Origin: Deinococcus sp.
GTDB lineage: Bacteria; Deinococcota; Deinococci; Deinococcales; Deinococcaceae
Direction of reading: 5' to 3'
DNA: 31,485 nt
Assembly (NCBI RefSeq): GCF_030523985.1
Contig: NZ_JAUNHK010000022.1
Coordinates: forward strand, 1 to 31,485
The first letter of the stretch is position 1. Each line of letters starts with the position of its first letter. Below are positions 16,907 to 27,900 of this stretch, piece after piece. Below the pieces are notes generated by a model. It was not told the DNA's origin. It saw only the letters and a program-made list of their open reading frames with translations, and did no database searches. Both the position numbers and the translations under genes were made by a program.

Positions 16907-18532
16907 TCAGACCAGCAGAATGACGGGTTTTTCCAGCGTCTGGGCCACGCTCGCCAGGAAACGGGCGGCCTTTTCGGGGTCCACGTCGCCTTGCAGGCTG
17001 AGCGCGGCGCGTCCGTCCTGCACGCGGCCCACGCTGAGGGTCAGCGTCTCGGGGTAGTGCAGGTCGTCCATGTCCAGTGCGCCCGCGTCCACCACCAGCA
17101 GGCTGGGCGTGCCGCCGAAATCCACGTCGGTGGCTTGCAGGGCGTCACGCAGACCCTGCTGGCTGCCCACCTGCCGGGTCAGGCCACGGGCGGTGTCGCG
17201 CAGGGCCACGCTGTCCAGCCCCAGAGCGGCGGCATGGCGCTGTGCGGCGCGGGCCACCAGCAGCGCGAGGGGAACGTCGCGTTCCAGCGCTTCGCTGAGT
17301 TGCTGGCGCAGGTCGTGAAGCTGGGCGACCTGGGCGTCGCGGCGCAGGTAGGTGCCGAACCAGACGGCCCCGCGCTCGGCGGCGGCAGGCGCAGGAACGA
17401 CGGCAGGGGTGGGGGCGTCCTCGACCTGTTCGGGTTCCTCGGTCTCCGTCGTCTGGACTTCCTCGGTCGGCAGGTCGGCAGTTTCCTCCGGGGCTTCCTC
17501 GGCAGCTTGCGGCGTGGCGGTTTCCTCTTCCTCGATTTCTACGGGTTTGGCCACGACCGGCTCTTCGGGCACGACCCGTTCGACTTCAACCACATCGGCG
17601 GGCTGTTCCGGCTCTGCCTGTGCGGGCTGGGCCGTGAACGCGGGGACAGGTGCGGCTGCCGGCTCGGCCATCAGCATGGAGTCGCTGTCGTTGTCGCGGG
17701 CGGGTTCGATGTCCAGCACCGGCTGAGGCGCGGGCGCGGCAGGCGTTTCCACCACCGGAGCAGGCGTGTCGTGGAGCTGCACGGGCGGAATGTTGAAGGG
17801 CGAGGCGTAGGCCTGGGCATTGCCCGACACGGGCGCAGCCGGAGCGGGCGTCACCGGGGCAGGAATTTCGAACTGGGGCTGCGCGGGTTGAGGCTGAACG
17901 GGCTGGGGCGCGGGGGCAGCGGGCCGCTCGGGTTCCTTGTGGTACAGGCGCGAGAGCAGATTGCCCAGGCCCGACGCAGCCGGAACCGGAGCCGGGGCAG
18001 CTGGGGGCTGGTCCTGCGGCTCCACGCGGGCCGCCGGGAAGGTCACGGGCGCGACCGGGGCGACGGGCGCAGGCTGCTCGACGGTGACGGGCGCCGCGAC
18101 CACCGGGGACACGGGCGGAATATCGAAGGGCGAGTGGCCCTGCGGGGCCGCCGGAGCGGGCGCAGCCGGAACCACTTCCTCGGCGTCGTCGAGTTCGAAG
18201 TCGTCCTGACCGAGGTTCGGCTCGGTGCGGGCGGGGGTGGGCGCACTGCGCGACTGCTGCACGAAGTCGGCAATGTCGCTCTCGACCCCGGCTTTGCTGA
18301 GCATGTTGGCGTCGAACATGCCGCCACCGGGCAGGTCTTCGCCGTTCCAGTCGGGCGGCGGCGCATCCACCGGGGTGGACGGCGGCTCGGCTTCCCCGCT
18401 CATGACCCGCGACAGGTAGTCGAGAATGTCCTGCTCGACAATCATGCCCCCGGCTCCCGTTCCCTTGAGTTGCTGCCATTCGATGCCGTTCGCTTCGGCC
18501 AGAATCTTCGCCAGCGGCGCAATGCGTTCCAT
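16907..18532 (-). CDS. E3-binding-domain protein with a degenerate E2-like C-terminus
   Basis: A 541-residue acidic protein. Residues about 1-45 (IAPLAKILAEANGIEWQQLKG...DILDYLSR) are a peripheral-subunit-binding domain, the part of 2-oxoacid dehydrogenase E2 that holds E3 or E1. A Pro/Ala/Glu-rich linker of about 340 residues follows, with SPFDIPPV and SPFNIPPV repeated (near residues 133 and 244). The last 150 residues follow the order of an E2 catalytic domain (DVPLALLVARAAQRH, LTLSVGRVQDGRAALSLQ, AARFL) but the catalytic HXXXD is replaced (QGDVDPEK) and no lipoyl domain is present. It is thus probably a scaffold, not an acyltransferase. AGGGGG lies upstream of the ATG. Confidence 0.8.
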   Translation of the reverse strand: MERIAPLAKILAEANGIEWQQLKGTGAGGMIVEQDILDYLSRVMSGEAEPPSTPVDAPPPDWNGEDLPGGGMFDANMLSKAGVESDIADFVQQSRSAPTPARTEPNLGQDDFELDDAEEVVPAAPAPAAPQGHSPFDIPPVSPVVAAPVTVEQPAPVAPVAPVTFPAARVEPQDQPPAAPAPVPAASGLGNLLSRLYHKEPERPAAPAPQPVQPQPAQPQFEIPAPVTPAPAAPVSGNAQAYASPFNIPPVQLHDTPAPVVETPAAPAPQPVLDIEPARDNDSDSMLMAEPAAAPVPAFTAQPAQAEPEQPADVVEVERVVPEEPVVAKPVEIEEEETATPQAAEEAPEETADLPTEEVQTTETEEPEQVEDAPTPAVVPAPAAAERGAVWFGTYLRRDAQVAQLHDLRQQLSEALERDVPLALLVARAAQRHAAALGLDSVALRDTARGLTRQVGSQQGLRDALQATDVDFGGTPSLLVVDAGALDMDDLHYPETLTLSVGRVQDGRAALSLQGDVDPEKAARFLASVAQTLEKPVILLV

Positions 18533-18674
18533 TCAAATCCCCCTTTTCGTCATTCTAGACGTGGCCTGTCTCTGCCGTGACAGCAGCCCAGGACGCACGC
18601 AGATGAGACTCATCGCGTTTTAGCGTGAAGGTCAGGCTCTGACAGCCTTCTTTCAGCCCGCCCCGGGCCTCCCG

Positions 18675-19475
18675 TTAGGAAATGCGTATTTGCCTGGGGT
18701 CGTAGTCGATCTGCGGGTACTGCGGGTTCATGTCCTTGAGGGCGCCTAACAAAATCCGGCTCAGCACGAGGTCGCGGTACCACTTGCGGTCGGCAGGCAC
18801 CACGTACCAGGGCGCGGCGTCGGTGCTGGTGCTCAGGGCGTCCTCGTAGGCGTCGGTGAACTTGTCCCAGTTCTCGCGGTCCTTGAGGTCGCCGGGGTTG
18901 AATTTCCAGTTCTTGCCGCTTTCGTCCAGACGGGCCTGCAACCTCTCTTTTTGTTCGTCCTGGCTGATGTGCAGGTACACCTTGACGATGCGGGTGCCGC
19001 TGTCCGTCAGCAGGCTCTCGAAGTTGCGGATGTGTTCCAGGCGGCTCCCAGCAGTCTGGTCGTCGATCATGTCGTAGACGCGGGTGACCAGCACGTCTTC
19101 GTAGTGGCTGCGGTTGAACACGCCCACGTAACCTTTGGCGGGAGCCTTCTGATGGACGCGCCACAGAAAATCGTGCGAGAGTTCCTCGGCACTGGGCTGC
19201 TTGAAGTTGGCGATCTGCACGCCCGCCGGGTTGAACGCCCCGATGACCTTCTTGACCGCGCCGTCCTTGCCTGCCGCGTCACGCGCTTGCAGCACCAGCA
19301 GCAGCGACTGCTTGCCCTCGGCGTAGAGCCTTTCTTGCCACTCGGCCAGTTCTTCGGCCAGCTCGGCGGTTTTCGCCTGCCCCTCTTCCTTGGTCAGCCC
19401 GGCATCGTCGTCGGTCTTCCAGTCACTCAGGCGGGCGCGTTTGCCAGCCTTCACGCGGTATTGGTCTATATCCAT
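18675..19475 (-). CDS. ppk2: Polyphosphate kinase 2 (PPK2)
   Basis: PPK2 enzymes phosphorylate nucleoside mono- or diphosphates using polyphosphate. The 266 residues from MDIDQYRVKAGKRARL match the class III length known from Deinococcus and Meiothermus, which act on AMP and ADP. The Walker A-like loop is ARDAAGKDGAVKKV; further family blocks are FNRSHYEDVLV and YLHISQDEQKERL (lid region); WYVVPADRKWYRDLVL is the C-terminal block. The open frame extends 47 codons upstream, but the ATG at 19475 has TAAACT 7 nt before it and matches the family start. It is divergent from the EamA gene with 49 bp between start codons. Confidence 0.94.
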   Translation of the reverse strand: MDIDQYRVKAGKRARLSDWKTDDDAGLTKEEGQAKTAELAEELAEWQERLYAEGKQSLLLVLQARDAAGKDGAVKKVIGAFNPAGVQIANFKQPSAEELSHDFLWRVHQKAPAKGYVGVFNRSHYEDVLVTRVYDMIDDQTAGSRLEHIRNFESLLTDSGTRIVKVYLHISQDEQKERLQARLDESGKNWKFNPGDLKDRENWDKFTDAYEDALSTSTDAAPWYVVPADRKWYRDLVLSRILLGALKDMNPQYPQIDYDPRQIRIS

Positions 19476-19524
19476 GTCAGCAAGTTTAAGCGGCGGCTCT
19501 GCGCCGGGGCGTACACTCGCCGCC
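19476..19524. promoter_or_regulatory. Compact divergent promoter region, ppk2 / EamA
   Basis: Only 49 bp separate the two start codons. Each gene has its own TANNNT hexamer 7 nt before its ATG: TAAACT (19488-19483, minus) and TACACT (19512-19517, plus). Upstream -35 parts would overlap, so the two polymerases probably exclude one another. Confidence 0.6.
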
Positions 19525-20427
19525 ATGTCCGCTCCCGCCCTGCCGCTGAATGCCCGCAGTCTGGGCCTGGCCCTGCTGATCACCTTCATCTGGGGCGTGA
19601 ATTTCGTGGTCATCAAGTGGTCGGTGGCGGACGTGCCCCCGCTGCTGGTCGCGGCGCTGCGGTTCGCGGTGGCCGCCCTGCCCGCCGTGTTTTTCGTGCC
19701 GCGCCCGGCGATTGCGCCCCGGCTGCTGTGGGGCTACGGGCTGGCGGTGGGCGTCATGCAGTTCGGGCTGCTGTACCTCGCCATTCAACTCGGCATGAGC
19801 GCGGGCATGGGCAGCCTGCTGATGCAGACCCAGGCGTTTTTCACGGTGCTGCTGGCGGCGCGTGTTTTTGGGGAACGGGTGATGCCCTGGCAGGTGGCGG
19901 GCATGACGCTGGCCTTCGGCGGCATGGCCCTCATCGGCCTGACGGCGGGCCACGACGTGCCGCTCTTTCCGCTGCTGCTGACCCTGGCGGCAGCCCTCGG
20001 CTGGGCGGTCAGCAACCTCATCGTCAAGTCTGCGCCGGGGGCCAACAGCTTCGGTCTGGTCATCTGGAGTGCGCTGATTCCGCCGCTACCATTGGCCCTG
20101 CTCGCCGGGCTGACCGCCGGGTGGGACACGCTGGGCCGCGCCCTGACCCAGAACGACTGGACTTTCTGGGCCGCCGTGCTGTTCATGGGGCTGGGCAACA
20201 CGGTGCTGGGCTTCGGCATCTGGTCGGGGCTGATTCAGAAGCACGGCGCGGGGCGGGTGGCTCCGCTGTCGCTGCTGGTGCCCGTCTTCGGGATGCTGTC
20301 GAGTGCGCTGGTCTTCCACGAAGGCTTTCCGCCCGGCAAGGCCCTCGGCGCGGCCCTGGTGGCGCTGGGACTGGTGCTGCACGTATTCGGCGGGCGCTGG
20401 TGGCGGCAGAAAAATTCCGCTGTCTGA
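19525..20427 (+). CDS. EamA/DMT-family membrane transporter
   Basis: A 300-residue integral membrane protein with about ten hydrophobic helices in two EamA repeats (about 12-140 and 150-290), starting GLALLITFIWGVNFVVIKW. These drug/metabolite transporters move amino acids or other small metabolites, often outward; the substrate cannot be told. The N-terminus was set at the ATG at 19525, which has TACACT 7 nt before it; the longer frame upstream overlaps ppk2 and is rejected. It ends 13 nt before the convergent ArsC-like gene. Confidence 0.9.
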   Translation: MSAPALPLNARSLGLALLITFIWGVNFVVIKWSVADVPPLLVAALRFAVAALPAVFFVPRPAIAPRLLWGYGLAVGVMQFGLLYLAIQLGMSAGMGSLLMQTQAFFTVLLAARVFGERVMPWQVAGMTLAFGGMALIGLTAGHDVPLFPLLLTLAAALGWAVSNLIVKSAPGANSFGLVIWSALIPPLPLALLAGLTAGWDTLGRALTQNDWTFWAAVLFMGLGNTVLGFGIWSGLIQKHGAGRVAPLSLLVPVFGMLSSALVFHEGFPPGKALGAALVALGLVLHVFGGRWWRQKNSAV

Positions 20428-20440
20428 ACGCCCGGTCCCA

Positions 20441-20794
<354 letters not shown>

Positions 20795-20807
20795 ACCCGC
20801 ATGTTGA

Positions 20808-20832
20808 CAAAAAAACCGCCCCACGGTGGGGC
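20808..20832 (-). terminator. Intrinsic terminator of the nuclease-like gene
   Basis: On the minus strand GCCCCA and TGGGGC pair around a 3-nt loop (20832-20818), followed by GG and seven T (20815-20809). It lies 28 nt after the stop at 20861. Confidence 0.8.
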
Positions 20833-20860
20833 AAAGATCGGATGCCTCAGAGATTGAGCC

Positions 20861-21895
20861 TCACTCCGCTGAGGTTTCTCTTGGCGGCCTATAAAACTGT
20901 GCCGAGCGCCCCTGGGCGTCTTTCCAGACATCCCAGCCGGGTTCCGAGCCACCAGAGACATCGCTGGCGGCAGAACTCGGTGCTTTGTGGCTGACATCCT
21001 TCTCGAAGGTCAGGATTGTTCCATCGTCTTTTAAAGTCCCATCCAGCAAATACTGTTCTCGCCTCTTGGCTGCTCTGGCATCAGCGGCTATTTCTCGTCG
21101 TGCCGTGCTGCCCGCCTTCAGGGTCCATATGCCTGTGATGCGGTGGTAGGTGGCTGTTGCCTGGGCTGGCCCGCGCCTGAAATAGAAAACGATTTCGTCC
21201 GAATCGGCGCGAGGAACTGCAAGACTCTCCGTTGGTGCCAGCAATACGTCCCGCTCCGCTTCCGTGATAAGGCCCACTCTGCTGGCAATGTCGGCGGCCT
21301 CCTCGAAGGAGATTTTGTGCTTGTACCTCGCCTGCTCCGCTTCGACAAGGGGGCGCTTTTCGCGGCGAATGCGTTCCTCGTCCCGCCGCCTTTCCTGACG
21401 CTGAGCGACTGTCTTGAGGGCCGCTTCGAACCTGTCCTTTTCCCAGATTTGGGGGTCGAGCAGCGTCGCCAAGTCCTCGCCAAAAGTGTGGCCCTCTTGC
21501 CCCATTTCGGTTTTGAGGGCCACTCTCGCTTCCCAGTCGCCCCCGCGCCGCTCGTCCAGCACCACCCAGACCCGCCCATTGGTCACGATGGCCCAGCGCG
21601 TGCCGACGCTGACGGCATAGTTGAGCGCCTGCTGATAGTCGCGGGCTTGCAGGGTCGCGCCCATGCCCTTGAGTTCGAGAGCGAACACGCCCGCCCCTCG
21701 CCGCACCAGAAAGTCGGCCCGGCTGCCCGTGACATTGGTTTCCTCCGGATGAACCTCGTCAGGATTCCAGATGTCGAAACCGGCTGCCAGCAAGAGGCGC
21801 AGGACGATGCACTGCCGAACGACGGCTTCGCCCGGTGGGTCATCCAGCCACCCCTGGATGGCTTGCACAGCACTTTGTACAGATTCTGTGGGCAT
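20861..21895 (-). CDS. Type I restriction HsdR-N-like protein with DUF4357
   Basis: A 344-residue protein. Residues about 15-160 resemble the N-terminal PD-(D/E)XK domain of type I restriction subunits: Asp in GSRADFLVRRG and the ELK of FALELKGM are the expected acidic-Lys triad, followed by QQALNYAVSVGTRWAIVTNG. A charged helical region follows (RQERRRDEERIRREKRP). The last 60 residues (LTFEKDVSHKAPSSAASDVSGG, GWDVWKDAQGRS) match DUF4357. No helicase, methylase or specificity gene is nearby, so it is a lone module. The ATG at 21895 has TATACT 8 nt upstream. Role unknown; nucleic-acid cutting is inferred. Confidence 0.78.
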   Translation of the reverse strand: MPTESVQSAVQAIQGWLDDPPGEAVVRQCIVLRLLLAAGFDIWNPDEVHPEETNVTGSRADFLVRRGAGVFALELKGMGATLQARDYQQALNYAVSVGTRWAIVTNGRVWVVLDERRGGDWEARVALKTEMGQEGHTFGEDLATLLDPQIWEKDRFEAALKTVAQRQERRRDEERIRREKRPLVEAEQARYKHKISFEEAADIASRVGLITEAERDVLLAPTESLAVPRADSDEIVFYFRRGPAQATATYHRITGIWTLKAGSTARREIAADARAAKRREQYLLDGTLKDDGTILTFEKDVSHKAPSSAASDVSGGSEPGWDVWKDAQGRSAQFYRPPRETSAE

Positions 21896-21952
21896 TGACC
21901 AGAAGTATATGTTTGTGGAACCCGCCCCCTCCCCGCCGCGTATTCCCTGGTG

Positions 21953-22429
21953 ATGAACGGACAGACCCCCACCCAAATGCGGCCCCTGGCCTCCGGCCTG
22001 TCGCCTGACGAGCGTTCGGGCGCTTATCTGCTGCACCTCTCGCCGCTGCTGGGGCTGCTGCTGCCGAGCATCGGGCATCTGCTGGGGCCGGTGGCGGCGT
22101 GGTGGATGCTCAGATCCTCGCCCGCCCTCGACGCCCAGGGCAAGGAAGTCATCAACTTTCAGCTGACGGTGACGCTGATTTCGCTGCTGCTCAGCACGCT
22201 GGCTTTCTTCCTGATCAGCGCGGGGGTACTGGGCGGGCTGGCGGGCATCGTCGCGCCACTGGCAGGCGCACTGTCCATCTTCGGCGCGGTGGGGGCTTTC
22301 TTCGCCATTTTGCTGCCGCTGTCGCTGCTGCTCTCGGTTTATCCCCTGGTGTGCATGGTGCTAGGGCTGATGCGGGCCGGCGAGGGTCAGCTCTACCGCT
22401 ACCCGCTGACCATCCGCTTCCTGAGTTGA
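21953..22429 (+). CDS. DUF4870-like small membrane protein
   Basis: A 158-residue protein with about four hydrophobic segments (around LLLPSIGHLLGPVAAWWML, LISLLLSTLAFFLISAG, LAGALSIFGAVGAFFAILLP and the next). The block NFQLTVTLI and the C-terminal YRYPLTIRFL match DUF4870 proteins such as those of Bacillus and Thermus. No function is known. It is divergent from the nuclease-like gene with 57 bp between starts. The stop codon overlaps the first of three TGATCGG repeats. Confidence 0.85.
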   Translation: MNGQTPTQMRPLASGLSPDERSGAYLLHLSPLLGLLLPSIGHLLGPVAAWWMLRSSPALDAQGKEVINFQLTVTLISLLLSTLAFFLISAGVLGGLAGIVAPLAGALSIFGAVGAFFAILLPLSLLLSVYPLVCMVLGLMRAGEGQLYRYPLTIRFLS

Positions 22430-22465
22430 TCGGCTGCTGGGCTGATCGGTTTTTAGGGTGATCGG
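22427..22465 (+). repeat. Three TGATCGG repeats at exact 16-bp spacing
   Basis: TGATCGG occurs at 22427-22433, 22443-22449 and 22459-22465, each 16 bp after the last. The first includes the stop codon of the DUF4870 gene. The intervening sequence is not conserved. Confidence 0.7.
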
Positions 22466-22786
22466 TGGGCTAGGCCATTTTGCCCATGTCCCTGGTGCCG
22501 TCGCCGCGCTAGCCTGCCGCCACGATGAAGATTTTTATCTGAATGCACACGTTCTGTTCGGGGCGAAACGCTAGATTGAGCGTAATGCCTGAACGTGTCT
22601 TTTCACTGCCCGCACGATGTCGTCGGGTTGGGACTGTCGCTGCTCCCCCGCACGACCCGCAGGCAAAACCGTCACCGACAGAACTCAAATCCTCCGCGTG
22701 AGTCGAGCCGACGCTCCTCCGCCTCCCCCCTTCGCTCACGGCCTGTAGCCCGGCGCTGACGGCCCAGAAAAAGGAAGTGACCCACC
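22430..22786. other. 357-bp gap before hflX
   Basis: No open frame is supported here. Apart from the three TGATCGG repeats, the GC content falls around 22525-22560 (AGATTTTTATCTG) and there are several C-rich and palindromic pieces, so it is a possible long leader or small RNA. I could not place a terminator for the DUF4870 gene or a clear hflX promoter. Confidence 0.4.
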
Positions 22787-24505
<1,719 letters not shown>

Positions 24506-24562
24506 GGAGGCCTTCGCACCCGGAATCCATTTGACGCCCGCCTGCTCTTCTCAGGCAAGACT

Positions 24563-24587
24563 CGCCCCCGAAGAGGGGGCTTTTTTT
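24563..24587 (+). terminator. Intrinsic terminator of hflX
   Basis: GCCCCC (24564-24569) pairs with GGGGGC (24575-24580) across a 5-nt loop, followed by seven T. It lies 58 nt past the hflX stop. Confidence 0.92.
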
Positions 24588-24622
24588 ATCGTTCGTTTCG
24601 GCCTCTGCTACCGCTCTGAAAG

Positions 24623-24644
24623 ATAGTTCGCATGTGCAAACTAT
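24623..24644. promoter_or_regulatory. Near-perfect 22-bp palindrome
   Basis: ATAGTTCGCATGTGCAAACTAT reads almost the same on both strands; only position 7 and its partner and the central pair break symmetry. A run of five T follows. This may be an operator or a weak terminator. Confidence 0.45.
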
Positions 24645-24671
24645 TTTTCCGAACGGAATGAGTGAGAGAAA

Positions 24672-24728
24672 ATACGGGTCTGGGCGACGCGGACTTGCAA
24701 AGCTGCGAAGTAAAGTCCAGACCCGTAT
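24672..24728. repeat. 57-bp inverted-repeat element with 12-bp perfect arms
   Basis: ATACGGGTCTGG (24672-24683) and its exact complement (24717-24728). A nested GGACTT (24691-24696) also pairs with AAGTCC (24713-24718), so two alternative hairpins are possible. GAATGAG lies on both sides. No open reading frame inside. Confidence 0.7.
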
Positions 24729-24919
24729 GAATGAGCTGGCCTTGCGCTGGAGGGGGTACGACTCTGTAGGGAACCGCTGCCAAACTGTATGAATTCTGAC
24801 ACAACCGCCTTGCCATCATGGCCTGGAATCGGCTCTTGGCTCGCTGAAGCCATACGGAGTTCATCCGGCCTCCAACAGTTTGGTTTCTGCCTTCGGATAA
24901 GTGGGCAAGTGGAGAATCT

Positions 24920-27900
24920 ATGAGAAGAAATCGTCTTTGGCTTGGTGCCGCATCACTGCTTTCCTTGATGGGATTTAACTCCGCTCAGGCTGCGAGTTAC
25001 TGTACCGCCGTCTATTCGCTGGCCGCGCAAACAAGTGGCGGCAACAATGCGATTTATGCCCTCAACCCCACGACGGGTGCCAACTACCTGCAGTTCACCA
25101 CCCAGTCGCCCGAGGCCAACGCGCTGGCTGTGGAAGTGAACAGCAACAGGATGTATTACATCGAGCGCGATACGGGATACATCGGGACTTACGACGTTCT
25201 GAGCGGCGCGACGACCCGCAAGGTGCTGTACTGGCAGTACAACGGAACCTCCTACCCGCTGACCAGCTACATGGGCAGTTTCAACAACAACTACGGGGTG
25301 ATCGTAGGTGGGGCGGTCGACAGCAACAGCACCTATTGGGTGTACACCAGTCTAGGGTACATCTTCAGGTACGATCCGGCCAGGTCTGCCCTGATCTATG
25401 TCTCGCAGCTGTATTACACGTCCGGGGGATACAACTACACGCTGAACAGCACCAACGGTGACATCGTCTTCGACTCGTCGGGGCAGGCTTATGTCATTGC
25501 CGAGACCAACAGCACGCCCAGGCTGTGGAAGGTCGACCTTTCGTCGGGTGCCATGACATCGCCCGTCACGCTGACCTACAACGGCTCGTCGATGAACACA
25601 GCGAACACCTCTGCCGCCGTAACGGGCCTCGCCATCAATCCCATCTCCGGCACGATGTACATCACCCGGCAAGACCCCAACGGCAACCCGCAGTACATGT
25701 CGTTGAACCCCTCAAACGGGGTGCTGACACTGATTACCGACTACAGCGGTTCCAGCCTGCTGGACATGACGGCCTGTACGCAGCCCCCACCAGTCGCGCC
25801 CACCATCGCCAAGAGCTTTTCGCCGACCAGCGCGAGCACCGTCCCGGCCACCACCCGCCTGACGCTCACCCTGAACAACCCCAACAGCGGTCCGATTTTC
25901 CTGTACCAGGCCCTCAGAGACACCCTGCCCAGCGGCATGACGGTCGCCAGCACCCCCAACCTGAGCAACACCTGCACGGCGGCGAGCGGTAACACCGTTA
26001 CCGCCTCTGCGGGCAGCACCAGCATCAGTCTCAACGACGGCGCACGGATTAATCCTGGCTCCTGCACCATCGCGGTCGATGTCACCGTCAACAACCCCGG
26101 CACCTATACCAACACCATTGCCGCTGGAACCAGCACGGGTGGCCTGAACACATCCAGCGGCGCGGCGAGCAGCACCTCGGCCACCTTCACCGCGACGGGC
26201 ACCATTGACGCTGCCATTCAGAAAACTGGACCGGCCACGATCAGCCAGAACGGCACCGTCACCTACACCCTGAGGGTCTGGAACAACGGCCCCAGCGCCG
26301 CCAACGGGATCACCATCAACGACGCCGTGCCGAGCGGCCTGACGAACGTGCAGTGGAGCTGTGCCAGGACGGGTACGGCGAGCTGCGGAACGGCCTCGGG
26401 CACCGGCAACAGCATCAGCCTGAAGGCCAATTTGCCTGTCGACGGCGGCGCCACGGCCACTGCCGACACCAACTTCGTCACCATCACCGTCACCGGCAAG
26501 GCCAGCACGGCGGGCAGCATGACCAACACCGCCAGCCTCGCTTTCCCGAGCGGTTATAGCGACACCAACAGCAGCAACGACAGCAGCAGTGCCACCACGA
26601 CCGTCTACCCGGTGGTCGATCTGGCCGCCGCCAAAACGGTGGACGCACCCACGGTGGGGCAAGGCGGCAAGGTCACCTATACCATCAGGGTCTGGAACAA
26701 CGGCCCCAGTGCCGTCAGTGGCGCAACCTTCGCTGATGCGGTGCCGGGCAACCTGACCGGCGTGACCTGGAGCTGCGCCGCCACCGGCTCCAGCACCTGC
26801 GGAACCGCGTCGGGCAGCGGCAACACCATCAACACCACCCTGGGCAACCTCGCCGTGGACACCGGCAGCACCACCACCGCCGACACCAACTACGTGACGT
26901 TTACCGTGACCGGTACTGCGACGGGCGCAACGGGCAGCATCACCAACACGGCCACGGTCACGGCACCCAGCGGCTACAACGACAGCAGCAGTGCCAACAA
27001 CAGCTCCAGCGTGACCAGCAGCATCCAGCCGGTGGCCGATGTGGCGATTCAAAAGACCGGGACGGCAACGGCAGCCATCAACGGCAACGTCAGCTACACC
27101 ATCAGGGTCTGGAACAACGGGACCAGCGCCGTGAGTGGAGCAGTCCTGAGGGACACCGTGCCCAGCGCCCTGTCCAGTGTGACTTGGAGCTGTGCGGCCA
27201 CAGGCACGGCGTCGTGCGGCAGTGTGACGAATGGCACCGGCAACACCATCAATCTGACCCTGGGCAACCTCGCCGTGGATACCGGCAGCCCGAGCACCGC
27301 CGACACCAACTACGTGACCCTGACCGTGAATGCCAAGGCGGGCAGCGGGGCCGACATCACCAACACTGCGACCGTTGCGGCACCCAGCGGTTACACCGAC
27401 ACCAACAGTGCTAACAACAGCAGCAGTCAGAAGACCCTTATCGGCACCCAGGCCGACCTGCAGATCGTCAAGACTGCCAACAAGACGAGCTACAACGTGG
27501 GCGAATTGGTGACCTATACCATCAACGTCTACAACAACAGCCTCAAAGGAACCAACCCTGAAAAGGTGACGATTACAGATATCGTCCCGAGTAGCCTGAC
27601 TAATGTTTCATGGGCATGTATTTCCTATAACAACTACGGTGCTGCGCCTGGCGACTGGTATTACGATTGTGATACTACGGATGGCTCAGCGGCAGGTGCA
27701 TTTGGCATCGATAACTCTAACGACGATAAGAGCGGCACGGGAAACAATATTGTTCTGCCCAACGTTAAAATGGGTGCAGACGGAACAACCCGCTATATCC
27801 AAATCACAGTGAGAGGGACGGCCAGCGCAGCGGGAATCATTGACAATACGGCCAGCGTTGTTATTAATGACGCCTCTTACGTCGATATGAAGACGGCGGA

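Larger units (their letters stand above)
24588..24919. other. Structured, lower-GC gap before the DUF11 gene
   Basis: No open frame is supported. It has a near-perfect palindrome (24623-24644), and a 57-bp inverted-repeat element (24672-24728), listed separately. The element is closely flanked by GAATGAG on both sides (24656-24662, 24729-24735). The remaining region to 24919 is the probable leader and promoter of the DUF11 gene. Confidence 0.5.

Noticed and set aside
16991..18580. A 529-codon plus-strand frame opposite the E2-like gene
   Set aside because: Gly/Arg-rich shadow; the minus-strand gene has a recognisable domain and ribosome site.
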